64,000 nt of DNA from Paratissierella segnis (GTDB taxonomy: Bacteria > Bacillota > Clostridia > Tissierellales > Tissierellaceae). The notes under the pieces were generated by a model. The model was not told the origin of the DNA. It saw nothing but the letters and a program-made list of their open reading frames with translations, and did not search any database. The first letter of the stretch is position 1. Each line of letters starts with the position of its first letter. The stretch lies in assembly GCF_014385195.1 (NCBI RefSeq), contig NZ_JACRTG010000034.1, positions 1 through 64,000 of the forward strand. Direction: 5' to 3'. This document shows, one piece after another, positions 26,687 through 35,900 of the stretch. Position numbers and translations under genes: made by a program.

Positions 26687-27034
26687 ATGTTAACTGAGTT
26701 CGGAAAGTTCACTAGAAAATTAAGAATTGAACATGTTGAGCTACTTAAAGACATGGCTGACAAACTAAATGTTTCTTCCTCATACTTGTCAGCTGTGGAA
26801 GTAGGTAAAAGACCAGTTCCTAAAAAATGGTTAAATCAAATAAGAAATATCTATTCTCTTTCAAATGCTGACTACACAGAATTATTGAATGCTGCGGATG
26901 AATCTAGAGAAGAAGTTATTTTAAATCTTGCTAATAGGGGGAATAAAGACCAAGATTTAATATTATCTTTTGCTAGGAAGTTTGATTCTTTGCAGGATTT
27001 TGAAAAGGAGCAAATTAAAAAAATACTAAAGTAG
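26687..27034 (+). CDS. XRE-family DNA-binding protein (left pair)
   Basis: This 115-residue protein has an N-terminal helix-turn-helix (about 8-60) with MADKLNVSSSYLSAVEVGKR as the DNA-recognition part, and a helical C-terminus. It resembles the small regulators that are paired with ImmA/IrrE peptidases. It is separated from the main lysogeny module by the whole prophage. GGAGG lies upstream of the ATG. The peptidase gene follows after 10 bases. Confidence 0.85.
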   Translation: MLTEFGKFTRKLRIEHVELLKDMADKLNVSSSYLSAVEVGKRPVPKKWLNQIRNIYSLSNADYTELLNAADESREEVILNLANRGNKDQDLILSFARKFDSLQDFEKEQIKKILK

Positions 27035-27044
27035 GTGATTTTTA

Positions 27045-27554
27045 TTGAATAAGGTTGCAATGCCTAGATCACGTAAAGATATTAGAAATTTTGTTAATTT
27101 CATAAGGCAAATTTGCGATTTAGAAGATACTCTAGAATTTCCGATACTATATTTTCTAGAACACCTCTTACCCAGGCTCTATGAAGATTTTAGTTTTGAA
27201 ATCGTAGAAGATAACGAAATCGATTGTGAGGCAATAGCTTATCCTAATACGAATGAAATACTTATAAGAAAAAGTGTATATGAGGGTGCTTTTAACGGAA
27301 TTTTTAGGGATTTATTTACAATAGCACACGAAGTTGGACATCTTTTTTTACATCAAGAAACATCTATATCCTTTGCTAGAGGGAGTAATGTAAAAATAAA
27401 ACCTTATGAAGACCCAGAGTGGCAAGCTAACACCTTTGCTGGTGAATTATTAGCACCACCTCATTTAATTAAAAACATGAGTATAGATGAAGTCTCCCAA
27501 AAATGCAAAGTATCTCGGAAAACTGCCGAGATACAAAAGAGTTACTGCAATTAA
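27045..27554 (+). CDS. ImmA/IrrE-family metallopeptidase (left pair)
   Basis: This 169-residue protein has the zinc motif HEVGH (95-99) preceded by FTIA and followed by LFLHQ, and a downstream WQANTFAGELLAPP segment supplying the third ligand Glu. In ICEBs1, ImmA cleaves the partner repressor ImmR; by analogy the target may be the XRE protein encoded just upstream. The start is TTG at 27045 behind AGGTG; an ATG five codons later is also possible. Confidence 0.88.
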   Translation: MNKVAMPRSRKDIRNFVNFIRQICDLEDTLEFPILYFLEHLLPRLYEDFSFEIVEDNEIDCEAIAYPNTNEILIRKSVYEGAFNGIFRDLFTIAHEVGHLFLHQETSISFARGSNVKIKPYEDPEWQANTFAGELLAPPHLIKNMSIDEVSQKCKVSRKTAEIQKSYCN

Positions 27555-27582
27555 GTTTTGAATAGCATATGCTATTTAAATA

Positions 27583-27610
27583 TAGAAGTTTAGCTCCAAC
27601 TAAACTTCTA
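27583..27610 (+). terminator. Hairpin after the left ImmA gene
   Basis: TAGAAGTTTAG and CTAAACTTCTA form an 11-bp stem with a six-base loop. No T-run follows, so a terminator role is only probable. The rest of 27555-27710 shows no gene. Confidence 0.45.
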
Positions 27611-27710
27611 GCCAAAAGATTAAATTGACTAGCTATGTAATACTTTCCAAAATTATTATATAATATTTATTCCCTTTTGGCAACATTTTTATTCAAAAGG
27701 GGGTGAGTCC

Positions 27711-27830
27711 ATGTATATATTTAGAGCTAGTATTACTTTAAGAGATGGCACTAAGATTTATGCCAGAGATTATGGTAAAAAGGCATTTAAAATATGGATC
27801 TCAGGTCCAAAGCAAGGTACAATAGAGTAA
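27711..27830 (+). CDS. Small phage protein, 39 residues
   Basis: A short open frame encodes MYIFRASITLRDGTKIYARD and then YGKKAFKIWISGPKQGTIE. It starts with ATG behind GGGGGTG and is followed after 6 bases by a strong terminator. Such small basic proteins occur in clostridial prophages, and the function is unknown. Confidence 0.6.
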   Translation: MYIFRASITLRDGTKIYARDYGKKAFKIWISGPKQGTIE

Positions 27831-27836
27831 TTATAA

Positions 27837-27869
27837 AAAGAATCTTTAGCTAGTCAAGATTCTTTTTTT
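27837..27869 (+). terminator. Terminator of the left plus-strand unit
   Basis: AAAGAATCTT and AAGATTCTTT form a 10-bp stem followed by TTTTTT on the plus strand. Confidence 0.88.
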
Positions 27870-27903
27870 ATTTGTCCACTTTATTAATAATTTGTAAAAC
27901 TAG

Positions 27904-27926
27904 CCCTATTACAGGACATAATAGGG
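27904..27926. repeat. Inverted repeat in a gene-free stretch
   Basis: CCCTATTA and TAATAGGG form an 8-bp perfect stem around CAGGACA. Stretch 27870-28077 otherwise shows no gene. On the minus strand it could end transcription of the broken gene beside it. Confidence 0.45.
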
Positions 27927-28077
27927 TTGAAATACCAATTTCCGTTTTTTATGTAATATCTAAAAAGTGATACCTTAACTTTAATTAATATTTGCTATTT
28001 TTACTTACTTAAGAGACTGGTTAACTAAATTGTCTCTATCTTTTTACCTATATTGTAATAAATATTCTTCAAAAAAA

Positions 28078-28377
28078 TTATAAGCTTGCAATAAAGTGAA
28101 AATCTCTTAGTATTTTTATTTCTGATTTCAAATTCTCATGAGAAAACTTATTTCCTTTTATATTTTTAACTTTTTCTATAATCTCATCCTCAGATTCAAA
28201 ATCTCTAATCATAACATTAGCAACATAATCTAATGTAGTTAGTGCTTCTAATTCAGAAGCAGTTCTCTTAGAAAAATTATCAAGAATAAGTTTGATTTTA
28301 TCTTTTTCTTTATCTTCAATTTGATAGTAAACATATGTTCCCTTGTCAATAGCCTTTATTTGCCTTTTTAAGAGGTT
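28078..28377 (-). pseudogene. Broken gene, C-terminal remnant
   Basis: An open frame of 99 codons on the minus strand has coding character (charged helical sequence, for example GTYVYYQIEDKEKDKIKLIL and SELEALTTLDYVANVMIRDF) but has no ATG, GTG or TTG codon in its first part. An in-frame stop lies directly upstream. It looks like the last 100 residues of a longer protein whose 5' end has been lost. I do not recognise the family. Stretch 28378-28508 shows nothing else. Confidence 0.55.
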
Positions 28378-28508
28378 TTATGTGTAAGTATACAATTATA
28401 TTAGTATATATGTAAAATAGCTTGTACAGGCGAATAAGAGGTAGGTTGTAGCAAGAACACATATTCAATATTACTTATTTATGTAAAGGTTTGAGAATCC
28501 TTCTTTTC

Positions 28509-28543
28509 AAAAAATAAAAATAAGCCCTAGTTTAATCTAGGGC
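28509..28543 (-). terminator. Terminator of the prophage late region
   Basis: GCCCTAG and CTAGGGC form a stem with a six-base loop, followed on the minus strand by TTATTTTTATTTTTTG. The stop codon of the last lysis gene lies in the stem. It ends the rightward-to-leftward late transcript. Confidence 0.88.
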
Positions 28544-28849
28544 ATCTTCAGGGGGGAAATCTTCTATGTTTGCATCTTGTAAATTAGTATCTTCTTTCAA
28601 TAAACCTTCAGGATAGAATGTTTGAAATACATTTCCAGTTGTACCATTATCGCTGTCTCTATTAGCATCCACATATCCCTCTGTTAGAATATAGATTACT
28701 AATGTAGATCCAGCTGTAATAATTCCAGCTATTTGTGCAACATCACTCTCAGCTACATTAAAAGCGTATAATATAGATGTTATAAATCCAATTAATGCAG
28801 CCCAAAACTTTCTTGATGATAATTTTTGTTTCCAATTTATTTTATCCAT
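28532..28849 (-). CDS. Phage holin-like protein
   Basis: This 105-residue protein starts MDKINWKQKLSSRKFWAALI and has two membrane helices (about 15-32 and 38-55) with a long acidic C-terminal tail. The N-terminal NWK-x-R/K-L pattern, the size and the place after the endolysin fit holins that open the membrane for the amidase. It is the last gene of the late region. Confidence 0.65.
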   Translation of the reverse strand: MDKINWKQKLSSRKFWAALIGFITSILYAFNVAESDVAQIAGIITAGSTLVIYILTEGYVDANRDSDNGTTGNVFQTFYPEGLLKEDTNLQDANIEDFPPEDALD

Positions 28850-28851
28850 TA

Positions 28852-29136
28852 TTAATTATCCTCCTTTGATATTATCGTTTGAACAACCTCTTTTGCTATC
28901 TGAATTACACCAGTTACGATTAATTCTCCTACCATTACAGTAAACCATCTCTCCGTAACAGTAATTGCTAACTGCTCCCAATCCTTTCTCCAAGCAAATA
29001 TAACCATAACTGCTGCGAATATAAACGTACTGACAAATACTGTCTTTACCATAAAGTCTAGAAAACTTGTAGCTTTATTTATCTTCTTTAGTTTTTGCAT
29101 ATCTTCTCTAGTCAACTTTGTAAAATCTATCATCAT
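28852..29136 (-). CDS. Small membrane protein of the lysis module
   Basis: This 94-residue protein has two hydrophobic segments (about 27-48 and 65-82). It overlaps the amidase gene by 4 bases and precedes the holin-like gene by 3 bases. It may be a second holin or antiholin; no motif settles this. Confidence 0.6.
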   Translation of the reverse strand: MMIDFTKLTREDMQKLKKINKATSFLDFMVKTVFVSTFIFAAVMVIFAWRKDWEQLAITVTERWFTVMVGELIVTGVIQIAKEVVQTIISKEDN

Positions 29137-29867
29137 TTTGCAATCACTTCATTTCCCCTACCAGTAACAGTAAGTCCTAATGCTTCTAATACCGTCCTGA
29201 TAGGTATATCCTTGCCCTCTAGAGTAATGTAATTTGTATTATTTTTATTAAAACCTGGTATTTCTACCTTTTTGCTTAAAATATTTAGCTTTATTATATT
29301 TCCTGAATCTTGATACTGAATACCTAAATACTTTAGGATGCCTTTAGCAGTACTCTCGGCAAAATCTGCCTGCTTAGTTCTTAGTATTTGAGCATCACTT
29401 GGGTTAACTATAAACATATACTCAACCAGTGCAGCTGCCATGTTTGTTTTAGCTAATACAGTAAAATTTTCTTCCTTGTCCAAATCTCCATCTGACATAT
29501 CTTTTCTAAATGCAATAGATGGAAAGTCCTTCTGCAGTTGTTCTCCTATAGCAGTAGCGAGTATATCTCCTTTAGTCTGTCCTTTGGTAGTCCATACCTC
29601 TAATCCTGTCGCGGTTGAATTAGAGGCACTATTCACATGAACTGAGACAAATGCATCTGCTTTAGCATTATTTGCTTTTACTGCTCGTGTTGTTAGATCT
29701 AAAAATACATCTGCAGTCCTGGAATATACAACTTCAATATTATGCCTTTTAAGAACTTCACCTATTTTCAATGCTATAGATAATGTAATGTCTTTTTCTT
29801 GCAGTCCATTTCCTAGAGCTCCAGGATCCTTCCCTCCATGACCTGCATCTATAAATACTTTTTTCAT
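29133..29867 (-). CDS. N-acetylmuramoyl-L-alanine amidase (endolysin)
   Basis: This 244-residue protein has an amidase_3 domain (1-175) with the zinc ligands His10 (DAGHGG), Glu24 and His in SVHVNS (about 77), and the catalytic Glu in VEYMF. The C-terminal 50 residues resemble the stalk domain found in copper amine oxidase N-termini. It has no signal peptide, so export must depend on the holin. It cuts the bond between MurNAc and the stem peptide. Confidence 0.92.
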   Translation of the reverse strand: MKKVFIDAGHGGKDPGALGNGLQEKDITLSIALKIGEVLKRHNIEVVYSRTADVFLDLTTRAVKANNAKADAFVSVHVNSASNSTATGLEVWTTKGQTKGDILATAIGEQLQKDFPSIAFRKDMSDGDLDKEENFTVLAKTNMAAALVEYMFIVNPSDAQILRTKQADFAESTAKGILKYLGIQYQDSGNIIKLNILSKKVEIPGFNKNNTNYITLEGKDIPIRTVLEALGLTVTGRGNEVIAK

Positions 29868-29871
29868 ACTC

Positions 29872-30105
29872 TCACCTCCACATTAAAAAAGCTCCGATAA
29901 AACTAATTATCAAAGCTCCAGCCACTGTTCTCCATAACCATTTGTTATTCTCTTCTAATTCTTTAATATCTTCTTTGTTATTACATGATTGATTATATGC
30001 AATATCTACCTTGTCTCTCATCTCATTGTAATTGTCTATCTTTGTTTCTATTGTGATAACTCTACCTAATATTTCTCTTATCTCTTTTTGTATATCATCT
30101 GCCAT
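29872..30105 (-). CDS. XhlA-like lysis accessory protein
   Basis: This 77-residue protein has an N-terminal helix and coiled coil and one C-terminal membrane helix (TVAGALIISFIGAFLMW). The layout fits XhlA of PBSX-like phages, which acts with holin and amidase. An in-frame TTG at 30120 lies inside the GGAGGTG site, so the ATG at 30105 is the start. Confidence 0.75.
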   Translation of the reverse strand: MADDIQKEIREILGRVITIETKIDNYNEMRDKVDIAYNQSCNNKEDIKELEENNKWLWRTVAGALIISFIGAFLMWR

Positions 30106-30125
30106 ATGACACCTCCGCAAAATAA

Positions 30126-30154
30126 AAGAAGGGCATTAAAAAAACACCCTTCTT
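30126..30154 (-). terminator. Terminator between tail and lysis genes
   Basis: AAGAAGGG and CCCTTCTT form an 8-bp stem, followed on the minus strand by TTATTTTG. It separates the lysis genes from the tail genes. Confidence 0.75.
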
Positions 30155-30192
30155 GGTGTTGTTGATGTTGCGTATTAGAAACCTTATATGTC

Positions 30193-30369
30193 TTAACCTA
30201 ATATTGCTATCTCTCTCATTGCTACTTCCATCTCTACCTCTATTCTAAGAGTAGTTGTAGTACCATCTATTAAATTCCACTCTGTCGCAGGCACTTCCGC
30301 GGTTGCTATTCTCTTTCCCATTACCAAAGTTGCATAAGCATTTGTTAATCTCTTTTGTATAGTTGTCAT
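30193..30369 (-). CDS. CD1375-like small tail-region protein
   Basis: This 58-residue protein contains AYATLVMGKRIATAEVP, which resembles CD1375-family proteins found behind tail genes in clostridial prophages. The start ATG overlaps the stop of the upstream gene in an ATGA arrangement. The function is unknown. Confidence 0.65.
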   Translation of the reverse strand: MTTIQKRLTNAYATLVMGKRIATAEVPATEWNLIDGTTTTLRIEVEMEVAMREIAILG

Positions 30370-30590
30370 ATTAAACCAACCTCCTGTAATATTGTTATAG
30401 TTTGTATCTCGACCTCTGCCATTAGCATTTCATCCTTACTTGGTATTAAATTATCTAGTAATTCTTGTTCTAATCTTTGTTGTTCTTCTAATACACGTTG
30501 TTGTAGGTACACTTCGCTTGGTTCAACTAGCAATCTTGCACTACCTTGTATTAACCATTTGCCTTGTTCATCAACTATATATTCACTCAT
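30366..30590 (-). CDS. Small tail-region protein
   Basis: This 74-residue acidic protein starts MSEYIVDEQGKWLIQGSARL and is rich in Gln and Glu in a coiled-coil stretch. Proteins of this type often lie after receptor-binding or baseplate genes. It sits between the baseplate-like gene and the CD1375-like gene. Confidence 0.55.
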   Translation of the reverse strand: MSEYIVDEQGKWLIQGSARLLVEPSEVYLQQRVLEEQQRLEQELLDNLIPSKDEMLMAEVEIQTITILQEVGLI

Positions 30591-30591
30591 A

Positions 30592-31647
30592 TTATCGCCC
30601 CCATATCTCGAAGGTTGAGCCTGCTTTTATATCACCTTTGATGTTTATATTTAATATTGCATCAGTTTTTTTATAAACATAACTAGAAATACGCAAATCA
30701 CCACGTGTTCTATGTGTGCTTATATTTTTCATTCGTGCATTATTATCATTATTTAAACATGAGAACTCTGTTTCAAAAATATTAAGTCCTATACTACCCA
30801 TCCAATCTTTTCTCAATATACTCATACTAGTCATGGTAGAATAAAAACTATAAGCTTGTGATGACGATGCATAATCAGCCGATCCACCTACATAGTTTTC
30901 TGCTATGTCGTTATTAAAACAGCAGTCTAGACTATTAACGGAATCTATATTGCTACCAATAATTTTAATATCATCAAATTCTTGAGGTACACTTATGTCT
31001 AATTGAGCAACGGTAACATCAAGTATTATTACATCTATCCTTTTCCACAGACCATGCATATCATTAAATCTAACATGTCCAAAATCTTCGTCTGACGCAA
31101 TTTCTGCCTTATGTTCATTAAATGCTGCAACTAAAGAGTTGATATCCCCTGCAATTAAGCTATCTACTTTACCACATAAAGCAGTATCACTTCTAAGGTC
31201 CGTTATCTTGTTAGCAACTATACTTACTACCCCAGCACCTACATATACATCAGCTAAAGCTAACTCATATGCATCCGAATCTCTTTGCAATGTTGGCGCA
31301 ACTGGACTACTTGCAAATGTACCCTTTTTTACTTCTAGCCTTATTTCTCTATCTACTACATCATATCTTGCGACTATCCTATCTATGCGATTTAATACAC
31401 CATCTGCCGGTTCAATTGTTAGTATATAGTCATCATCATTAATCATAATGTACCCATTTATCCAAGCTTTGCCTGCCTTAACTGTGACAGTCATATCCGG
31501 AGTTAACTGTTCTGCCACTTGTAACCCATCTGAGGGGTTAGGAAATACTCCATTACCTATAAAACTAGAAAAATACTCTGCAAATCTCTTAGCATCATAT
31601 TTCCTATCTCCATTAACACTATTAAAAAATCCACTTCGTACTGCCAT
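30592..31647 (-). CDS. Baseplate / receptor-binding structural protein
   Basis: This 351-residue protein begins with the SGFFNSVNGDRKYDAKRFAE motif conserved in tail-tip proteins of Gram-positive siphoviruses. The N-terminal half (1-180) is the conserved baseplate part with the WINGY and RIDRIV strands. The C-terminal half is beta-rich and of low similarity to anything I know, as expected for host-binding domains. It follows the tail-tip protease-like gene with a one-base overlap. Confidence 0.75.
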   Translation of the reverse strand: MAVRSGFFNSVNGDRKYDAKRFAEYFSSFIGNGVFPNPSDGLQVAEQLTPDMTVTVKAGKAWINGYIMINDDDYILTIEPADGVLNRIDRIVARYDVVDREIRLEVKKGTFASSPVAPTLQRDSDAYELALADVYVGAGVVSIVANKITDLRSDTALCGKVDSLIAGDINSLVAAFNEHKAEIASDEDFGHVRFNDMHGLWKRIDVIILDVTVAQLDISVPQEFDDIKIIGSNIDSVNSLDCCFNNDIAENYVGGSADYASSSQAYSFYSTMTSMSILRKDWMGSIGLNIFETEFSCLNNDNNARMKNISTHRTRGDLRISSYVYKKTDAILNINIKGDIKAGSTFEIWGR

Positions 31648-32738
31648 TAATTTATCACCTCTTTCAACTTGTCAATCAATGTAGGCATACTATTGCCAAA
31701 TGTTACGTTCACTTGCTTTCCTGATTCCTCATAGACCTCTTCTATTTCAGTTATTCTGGTGTCTATTGTTACACCCCAAGCTTTAGAAACACAGGTAACC
31801 TTGTCACCTAGGTCAAAATCCTCTTTATATACAAGATTAGAATTTAGATTAATCTTACTGTCAAATGTTTGTATATCCTTACATTCACTCAATTTATCAT
31901 TCCCTCTATCACTTAATAACTGTAAATATTCTGCTTCAGGAATAGTTGTATCATCTTCCTTCTTACTTTGAATATCCCTAGCGTCTACATATAACTCATA
32001 TCTATCTAAACCTACTCCATTGCCAACGGTAACTTTCTTTCTGTCTACTCCTTCTCCTTCTCCTGCAACCAATGCAATATTTCTATAGTTATTTGAACTA
32101 TCCGTATACTCTTGTTGAAGTACATTCTCAAATTCTCTTGAAAAGATAGCTGGAGGATTGACCCCGTTAGTTGTTCTGTCTAACCCTTCGTAAATATCAA
32201 ATATTAATCGTTTATTTTGTAGGTCAAATAATGTTCTAATTCCTAATTCAGCAGTATTTGCTATTTCCTCCACTTTATCAAGTAGATTTGCATAGCTTGT
32301 CTGAATATTTGATGTTTGAGTATAACCTTTGACCTCATTAAGTGCTATCAAATCAATTTTTCTATCTGTATCCGAGGGATTTATACAGTTCTTATCGATA
32401 AGCTCCCTCATAGCCAATTCTGACGTTGTATTTAAGTTTTCAGTTCCCCATATAATTCTTCTGTTTAAATAACCTGTCAAGAACTTACCTTGCACTACTA
32501 AAATTTCATCCCCATCATCATTCAATGCTAGATTTCTATATTGGATATAACCAGCTTCAGCATCATCATTCTTCCAGATAAGATTCCCTCTTTTTAGCAA
32601 ATTTAACGTTTCAGGAGTTAATGCACAATGCAATTCAAAGTCACCATGTGTGCTATATCTTCTTCTCCATATCAAACTTGTATAACTTCCCAATATACCT
32701 TCTAGATTTAATTCCTTATCAAATATATATACTTCCAT
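31647..32738 (-). CDS. Gp37-like tail-tip protein (ReqiPepy6 type)
   Basis: This 363-residue protein contains the segments SLIWRRRYSTHGDFELH and FLTGYLNRRIIWGTEN. These are typical of the siphovirus ReqiPepy6 Gp37-like family, which forms the tail tip or hub. GGGGTG lies upstream of the ATG. It lies between the distal tail protein and the baseplate protein, the usual place for the Tal/hub protein. Confidence 0.8.
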   Translation of the reverse strand: MEVYIFDKELNLEGILGSYTSLIWRRRYSTHGDFELHCALTPETLNLLKRGNLIWKNDDAEAGYIQYRNLALNDDGDEILVVQGKFLTGYLNRRIIWGTENLNTTSELAMRELIDKNCINPSDTDRKIDLIALNEVKGYTQTSNIQTSYANLLDKVEEIANTAELGIRTLFDLQNKRLIFDIYEGLDRTTNGVNPPAIFSREFENVLQQEYTDSSNNYRNIALVAGEGEGVDRKKVTVGNGVGLDRYELYVDARDIQSKKEDDTTIPEAEYLQLLSDRGNDKLSECKDIQTFDSKINLNSNLVYKEDFDLGDKVTCVSKAWGVTIDTRITEIEEVYEESGKQVNVTFGNSMPTLIDKLKEVIN

Positions 32739-32740
32739 AA

Positions 32741-33619
32741 TTACACCCCTAGGTATTGAGGATTATAATATATATCAACTTCAAGGCTATCTATACCTTC
32801 ATCTGCATCATACCTGAATAAATTATCTCCAGGGTCCAATTGAAGGAAAGTTGACGTGAAATCTATCCAGTTAAAAGCATTGCTTACCACACCATTTTTA
32901 TTAAGCTCTACTCGTTTGTTTTGGAAGTGTGTTGTAACAGTAATTATTTCTCCTGCTACCATAGATTTATTTATTTTAAAATATTCTCTCGTGTCTATAT
33001 TAAAGAGGCTAGGATTAACTACTGTGGCCAAAGCCTTGAACTGTACCTTCATTCCGCAATGTACGTCGCCTTTATTCTCTACATTAATGATTAGAGAAGG
33101 TTCTCTAAATCCTATTTCTATACCTTCACTGATTAACTCAATAGGAAATTCAAACGCACCTCTCCATATTGCTATTTCTGCTTTAGATTGAGTTATATCT
33201 TGCCAATATGGATTAGGGGCGACTAGATCAACTACAAAATACAATACACTAAACACATTAAAGGGCATAGAAAAAGTAGGAGCAGATTCAACTTGACACC
33301 TTATCCTCTTCTTTACATCTCCATATTCATACTGTAGCCAGCCTTGCACTTTTGGATTAAACACTTGCAATAGCTTTGCTTTACGCTTAATCAACGTACT
33401 TTTATCCATATCTTTAATAACTCCTATAATTTGCAAATGTCGTTCTTTTAGATTTACATTAGTAATAGTTGACCCATCTTGTCCTACACCTTTTGATGAT
33501 GTTATGTTTGCCTCTGCACCATCTCCCCCTATGAAGCTTTTTAATAAATAAGGGAAAGTATTTGATATTACAACACTCTCGCCCCTGTCATTTTCGTATA
33601 TAATTTTTATATTCCTCAC
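32741..33619 (-). CDS. Distal tail protein (Dit-like)
   Basis: This 292-residue protein has the N-terminal beta-sandwich pattern of phage tail family proteins (GGDGAEANITSSKGVGQDGS, RKAKLLQVFNPKVQGWLQY). The Dit protein forms the ring joining the tail tube to the tip. The start is GTG at 33619, adjoining the stop of the tape measure gene. Confidence 0.8.
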   Translation of the reverse strand: MRNIKIIYENDRGESVVISNTFPYLLKSFIGGDGAEANITSSKGVGQDGSTITNVNLKERHLQIIGVIKDMDKSTLIKRKAKLLQVFNPKVQGWLQYEYGDVKKRIRCQVESAPTFSMPFNVFSVLYFVVDLVAPNPYWQDITQSKAEIAIWRGAFEFPIELISEGIEIGFREPSLIINVENKGDVHCGMKVQFKALATVVNPSLFNIDTREYFKINKSMVAGEIITVTTHFQNKRVELNKNGVVSNAFNWIDFTSTFLQLDPGDNLFRYDADEGIDSLEVDIYYNPQYLGV

Positions 33620-35899
33620 CTACCTTAACAGTGGTAAAACTATTTTAGTTGCTGCCTTTGCAGCTTCTTTTGCTATTTCACTTGGACTTAGTGCTTTAGG
33701 GCTATATATATTGTTAACCTGACTTATGGTAGGACTATTTGATTTATTGTTTCCGCCTCCACCTCCGCCTCTTTTACCATCTATCAAATCTAGTATGTTA
33801 TCTCCTGCATTTGCCATACTTTCAGGAGTTATCCATCCACTTTCTAGCAAATCGTTTAAACTGCTTGCTCTGCTTGCCTTTTCTCCGCTTGTAAGTGTTC
33901 TTTGCTGTAATAATTTACTATTTGCATCTTCTATACTTTTCGATAAATTTTCTTGTTGTATTTGTAAGTCAAGCAAAGCTTCTTTATATTTCATAGCTTC
34001 AATCGAGCCAGCTCCGTAATGTAGCAACGCATCATTTAAAGCTTGTGTTGTAACTGCTATTTGTTGATTTAGCATCTCATGTTTTTGTTTCTGCATCTCA
34101 AGCTGTTGTCCAAGGTATTTAGAACTTTCAGCTACTGCATTGTTTTTCAGTGCCCATAAGTCAAATTCTTTTTGAAGTATGCTTACGGTAGAGGTAACAT
34201 ATTCATTTACTTTTGAAAGAGCTGTACCGACCGCTTCTGCAAGCAGTTGAGCCTTGCTAATAGGCTTGACTGCATTCTTTTCTATTCCTACTGCAAGCCC
34301 TTCATCAATGTATCTCCCGTATTCCGCCATTAATGTTGAAGGTGATTTTATACCAAAGAAATTTTTAAAAGCTTGAGCAATATTACTTGCAAATCCTTTT
34401 ATTTTTTCAACTAACCAATCAGCCATAGAGGTAATACCTTCCCATAATCCTATAACTATATCCTTACCAGCACTTAAAACATCTGGTATTTTAGATATTA
34501 ACATTGCTACAAATTTTGCCATTAATGTTACTGCTGTTGCGATTAGCTCTGGTAACCTGTCAATAATACCAGCAACTAATTCGGTAATAATCTTCCAACC
34601 CGTTTTGAAGTATTCGGGGTAATTTTTTATAATTACATCAATGAAATTACTTACCGCTTTGATTGCACTATCAATAACTGCTGGTAAATTCTTTATAATT
34701 CCATCAACTAGATTTAATATTAAATCTTTACCTGCTTTTAGAATGGTCGGCAAATTCTTCATTATAAATTCAACAAAAGTAGAAATAACATTTCCAGCGC
34801 TTTCCACGAGTTTAGGAATGGATTGAAATATTCCATTTACAATATTTGTAATTATTTCTATACCTTTATCCAAAAATATTGGAAGTTTTTCTGTGATTAA
34901 TGACATAGCATTAGCAGCCATGTTTTCTAAGGTTGACAGTAGGTTAGGTAGTCCTGTTGTAATACCTGTGGCTAGTTGACTGACAAACCCGGTACCAGCC
35001 TCCAAAAAATAAGGAGCCGCTTCTTGAATAAAGGTTACAATCGCACCGGGCAATGCTTTGAGAATATTGCCTATCATTGGAATAAAATTACCAAATAGAA
35101 AGGTCGACACTGTCTGCGCTAAGGCCTGTAAAGATGGTGTTACATCCTGTCCAAGTGCTAGATTTCCTAAAAAGTTAGAAAATGCACCTTTCATAGATGC
35201 CAAAGAACCGCTTAACGTTTCAGCTGATTCAAGCGCTGTTGTACCTGTAACCCCCAACTCTTCTTGCACTGCGTGGATAGCGTCATAGACATCAGCTAGA
35301 TTGTTAATGTCGTACTTAACGCCGGTTAGCTTCGTCGCATCTGCCAGTAATCGTTCCATTTCTGTTTTTGTACCACCGTACCCAAGCTTAAGGTTATCGA
35401 GCATGGTGTAGTTCTGCTTTGCAAATCCCTGATAGGCGTTTTGTATATCCTTCATGTCAGTACCAAATTTATTAGCATTATCCGACATATCAACCATTGC
35501 CATATTTGCTTTGTCGGCTGCTTTTTCTGTATTGCCGCCCATGGATTGTAACAAACTTGCACTGAAAGATGTTACATTCTCCATGTAGTCATTAGCCGAT
35601 AGTCCCGCTGTTTTATAAGCGTCGTTTGCGTACTGCTTAACCTTATCTGCATTTTCTTTGAATAAAGTCTCAACTCCTCCTAATGACTGTTGTAAGTCAC
35701 CGCCAGCTGTAAGCGCAGCTCCTATAGCTTTGCCTATTCCAGCTACTGCTATAACTTTTTTAATTGCACTAGCAATTTTACTTCCTGCACTTTTCCCAGC
35801 CGATGTAGCTTCAGGATCTAATTCTTTTCGAATTGCTCCACTTATCCCTTTTGCTGACGGTATAATTTGTACATAAGCCTGGCCTAATTCAGTCGCCAA
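33620..35899 (-). CDS. Tape measure protein
   Basis: This 759-residue protein has a conserved N-terminal part (ELGQAYVQIIPSAKGIS, then LQQSLGGVETLFKENADKV). Several long hydrophobic segments and repeated amphipathic stretches (LTKLPIFLDKGIEIITNIV-like units around 320-480) follow, then a C-terminal coiled coil. It sets tail length and is ejected during infection. GTG at 35908 lies in the GGAGGTG site, so TTG at 35899 is the likely start. About 2.3 kb of tape measure gene predicts a tail near 110 nm by the usual rule. Confidence 0.92.
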   Translation of the reverse strand: MATELGQAYVQIIPSAKGISGAIRKELDPEATSAGKSAGSKIASAIKKVIAVAGIGKAIGAALTAGGDLQQSLGGVETLFKENADKVKQYANDAYKTAGLSANDYMENVTSFSASLLQSMGGNTEKAADKANMAMVDMSDNANKFGTDMKDIQNAYQGFAKQNYTMLDNLKLGYGGTKTEMERLLADATKLTGVKYDINNLADVYDAIHAVQEELGVTGTTALESAETLSGSLASMKGAFSNFLGNLALGQDVTPSLQALAQTVSTFLFGNFIPMIGNILKALPGAIVTFIQEAAPYFLEAGTGFVSQLATGITTGLPNLLSTLENMAANAMSLITEKLPIFLDKGIEIITNIVNGIFQSIPKLVESAGNVISTFVEFIMKNLPTILKAGKDLILNLVDGIIKNLPAVIDSAIKAVSNFIDVIIKNYPEYFKTGWKIITELVAGIIDRLPELIATAVTLMAKFVAMLISKIPDVLSAGKDIVIGLWEGITSMADWLVEKIKGFASNIAQAFKNFFGIKSPSTLMAEYGRYIDEGLAVGIEKNAVKPISKAQLLAEAVGTALSKVNEYVTSTVSILQKEFDLWALKNNAVAESSKYLGQQLEMQKQKHEMLNQQIAVTTQALNDALLHYGAGSIEAMKYKEALLDLQIQQENLSKSIEDANSKLLQQRTLTSGEKASRASSLNDLLESGWITPESMANAGDNILDLIDGKRGGGGGGNNKSNSPTISQVNNIYSPKALSPSEIAKEAAKAATKIVLPLLR

Positions 35900-35900
35900 A

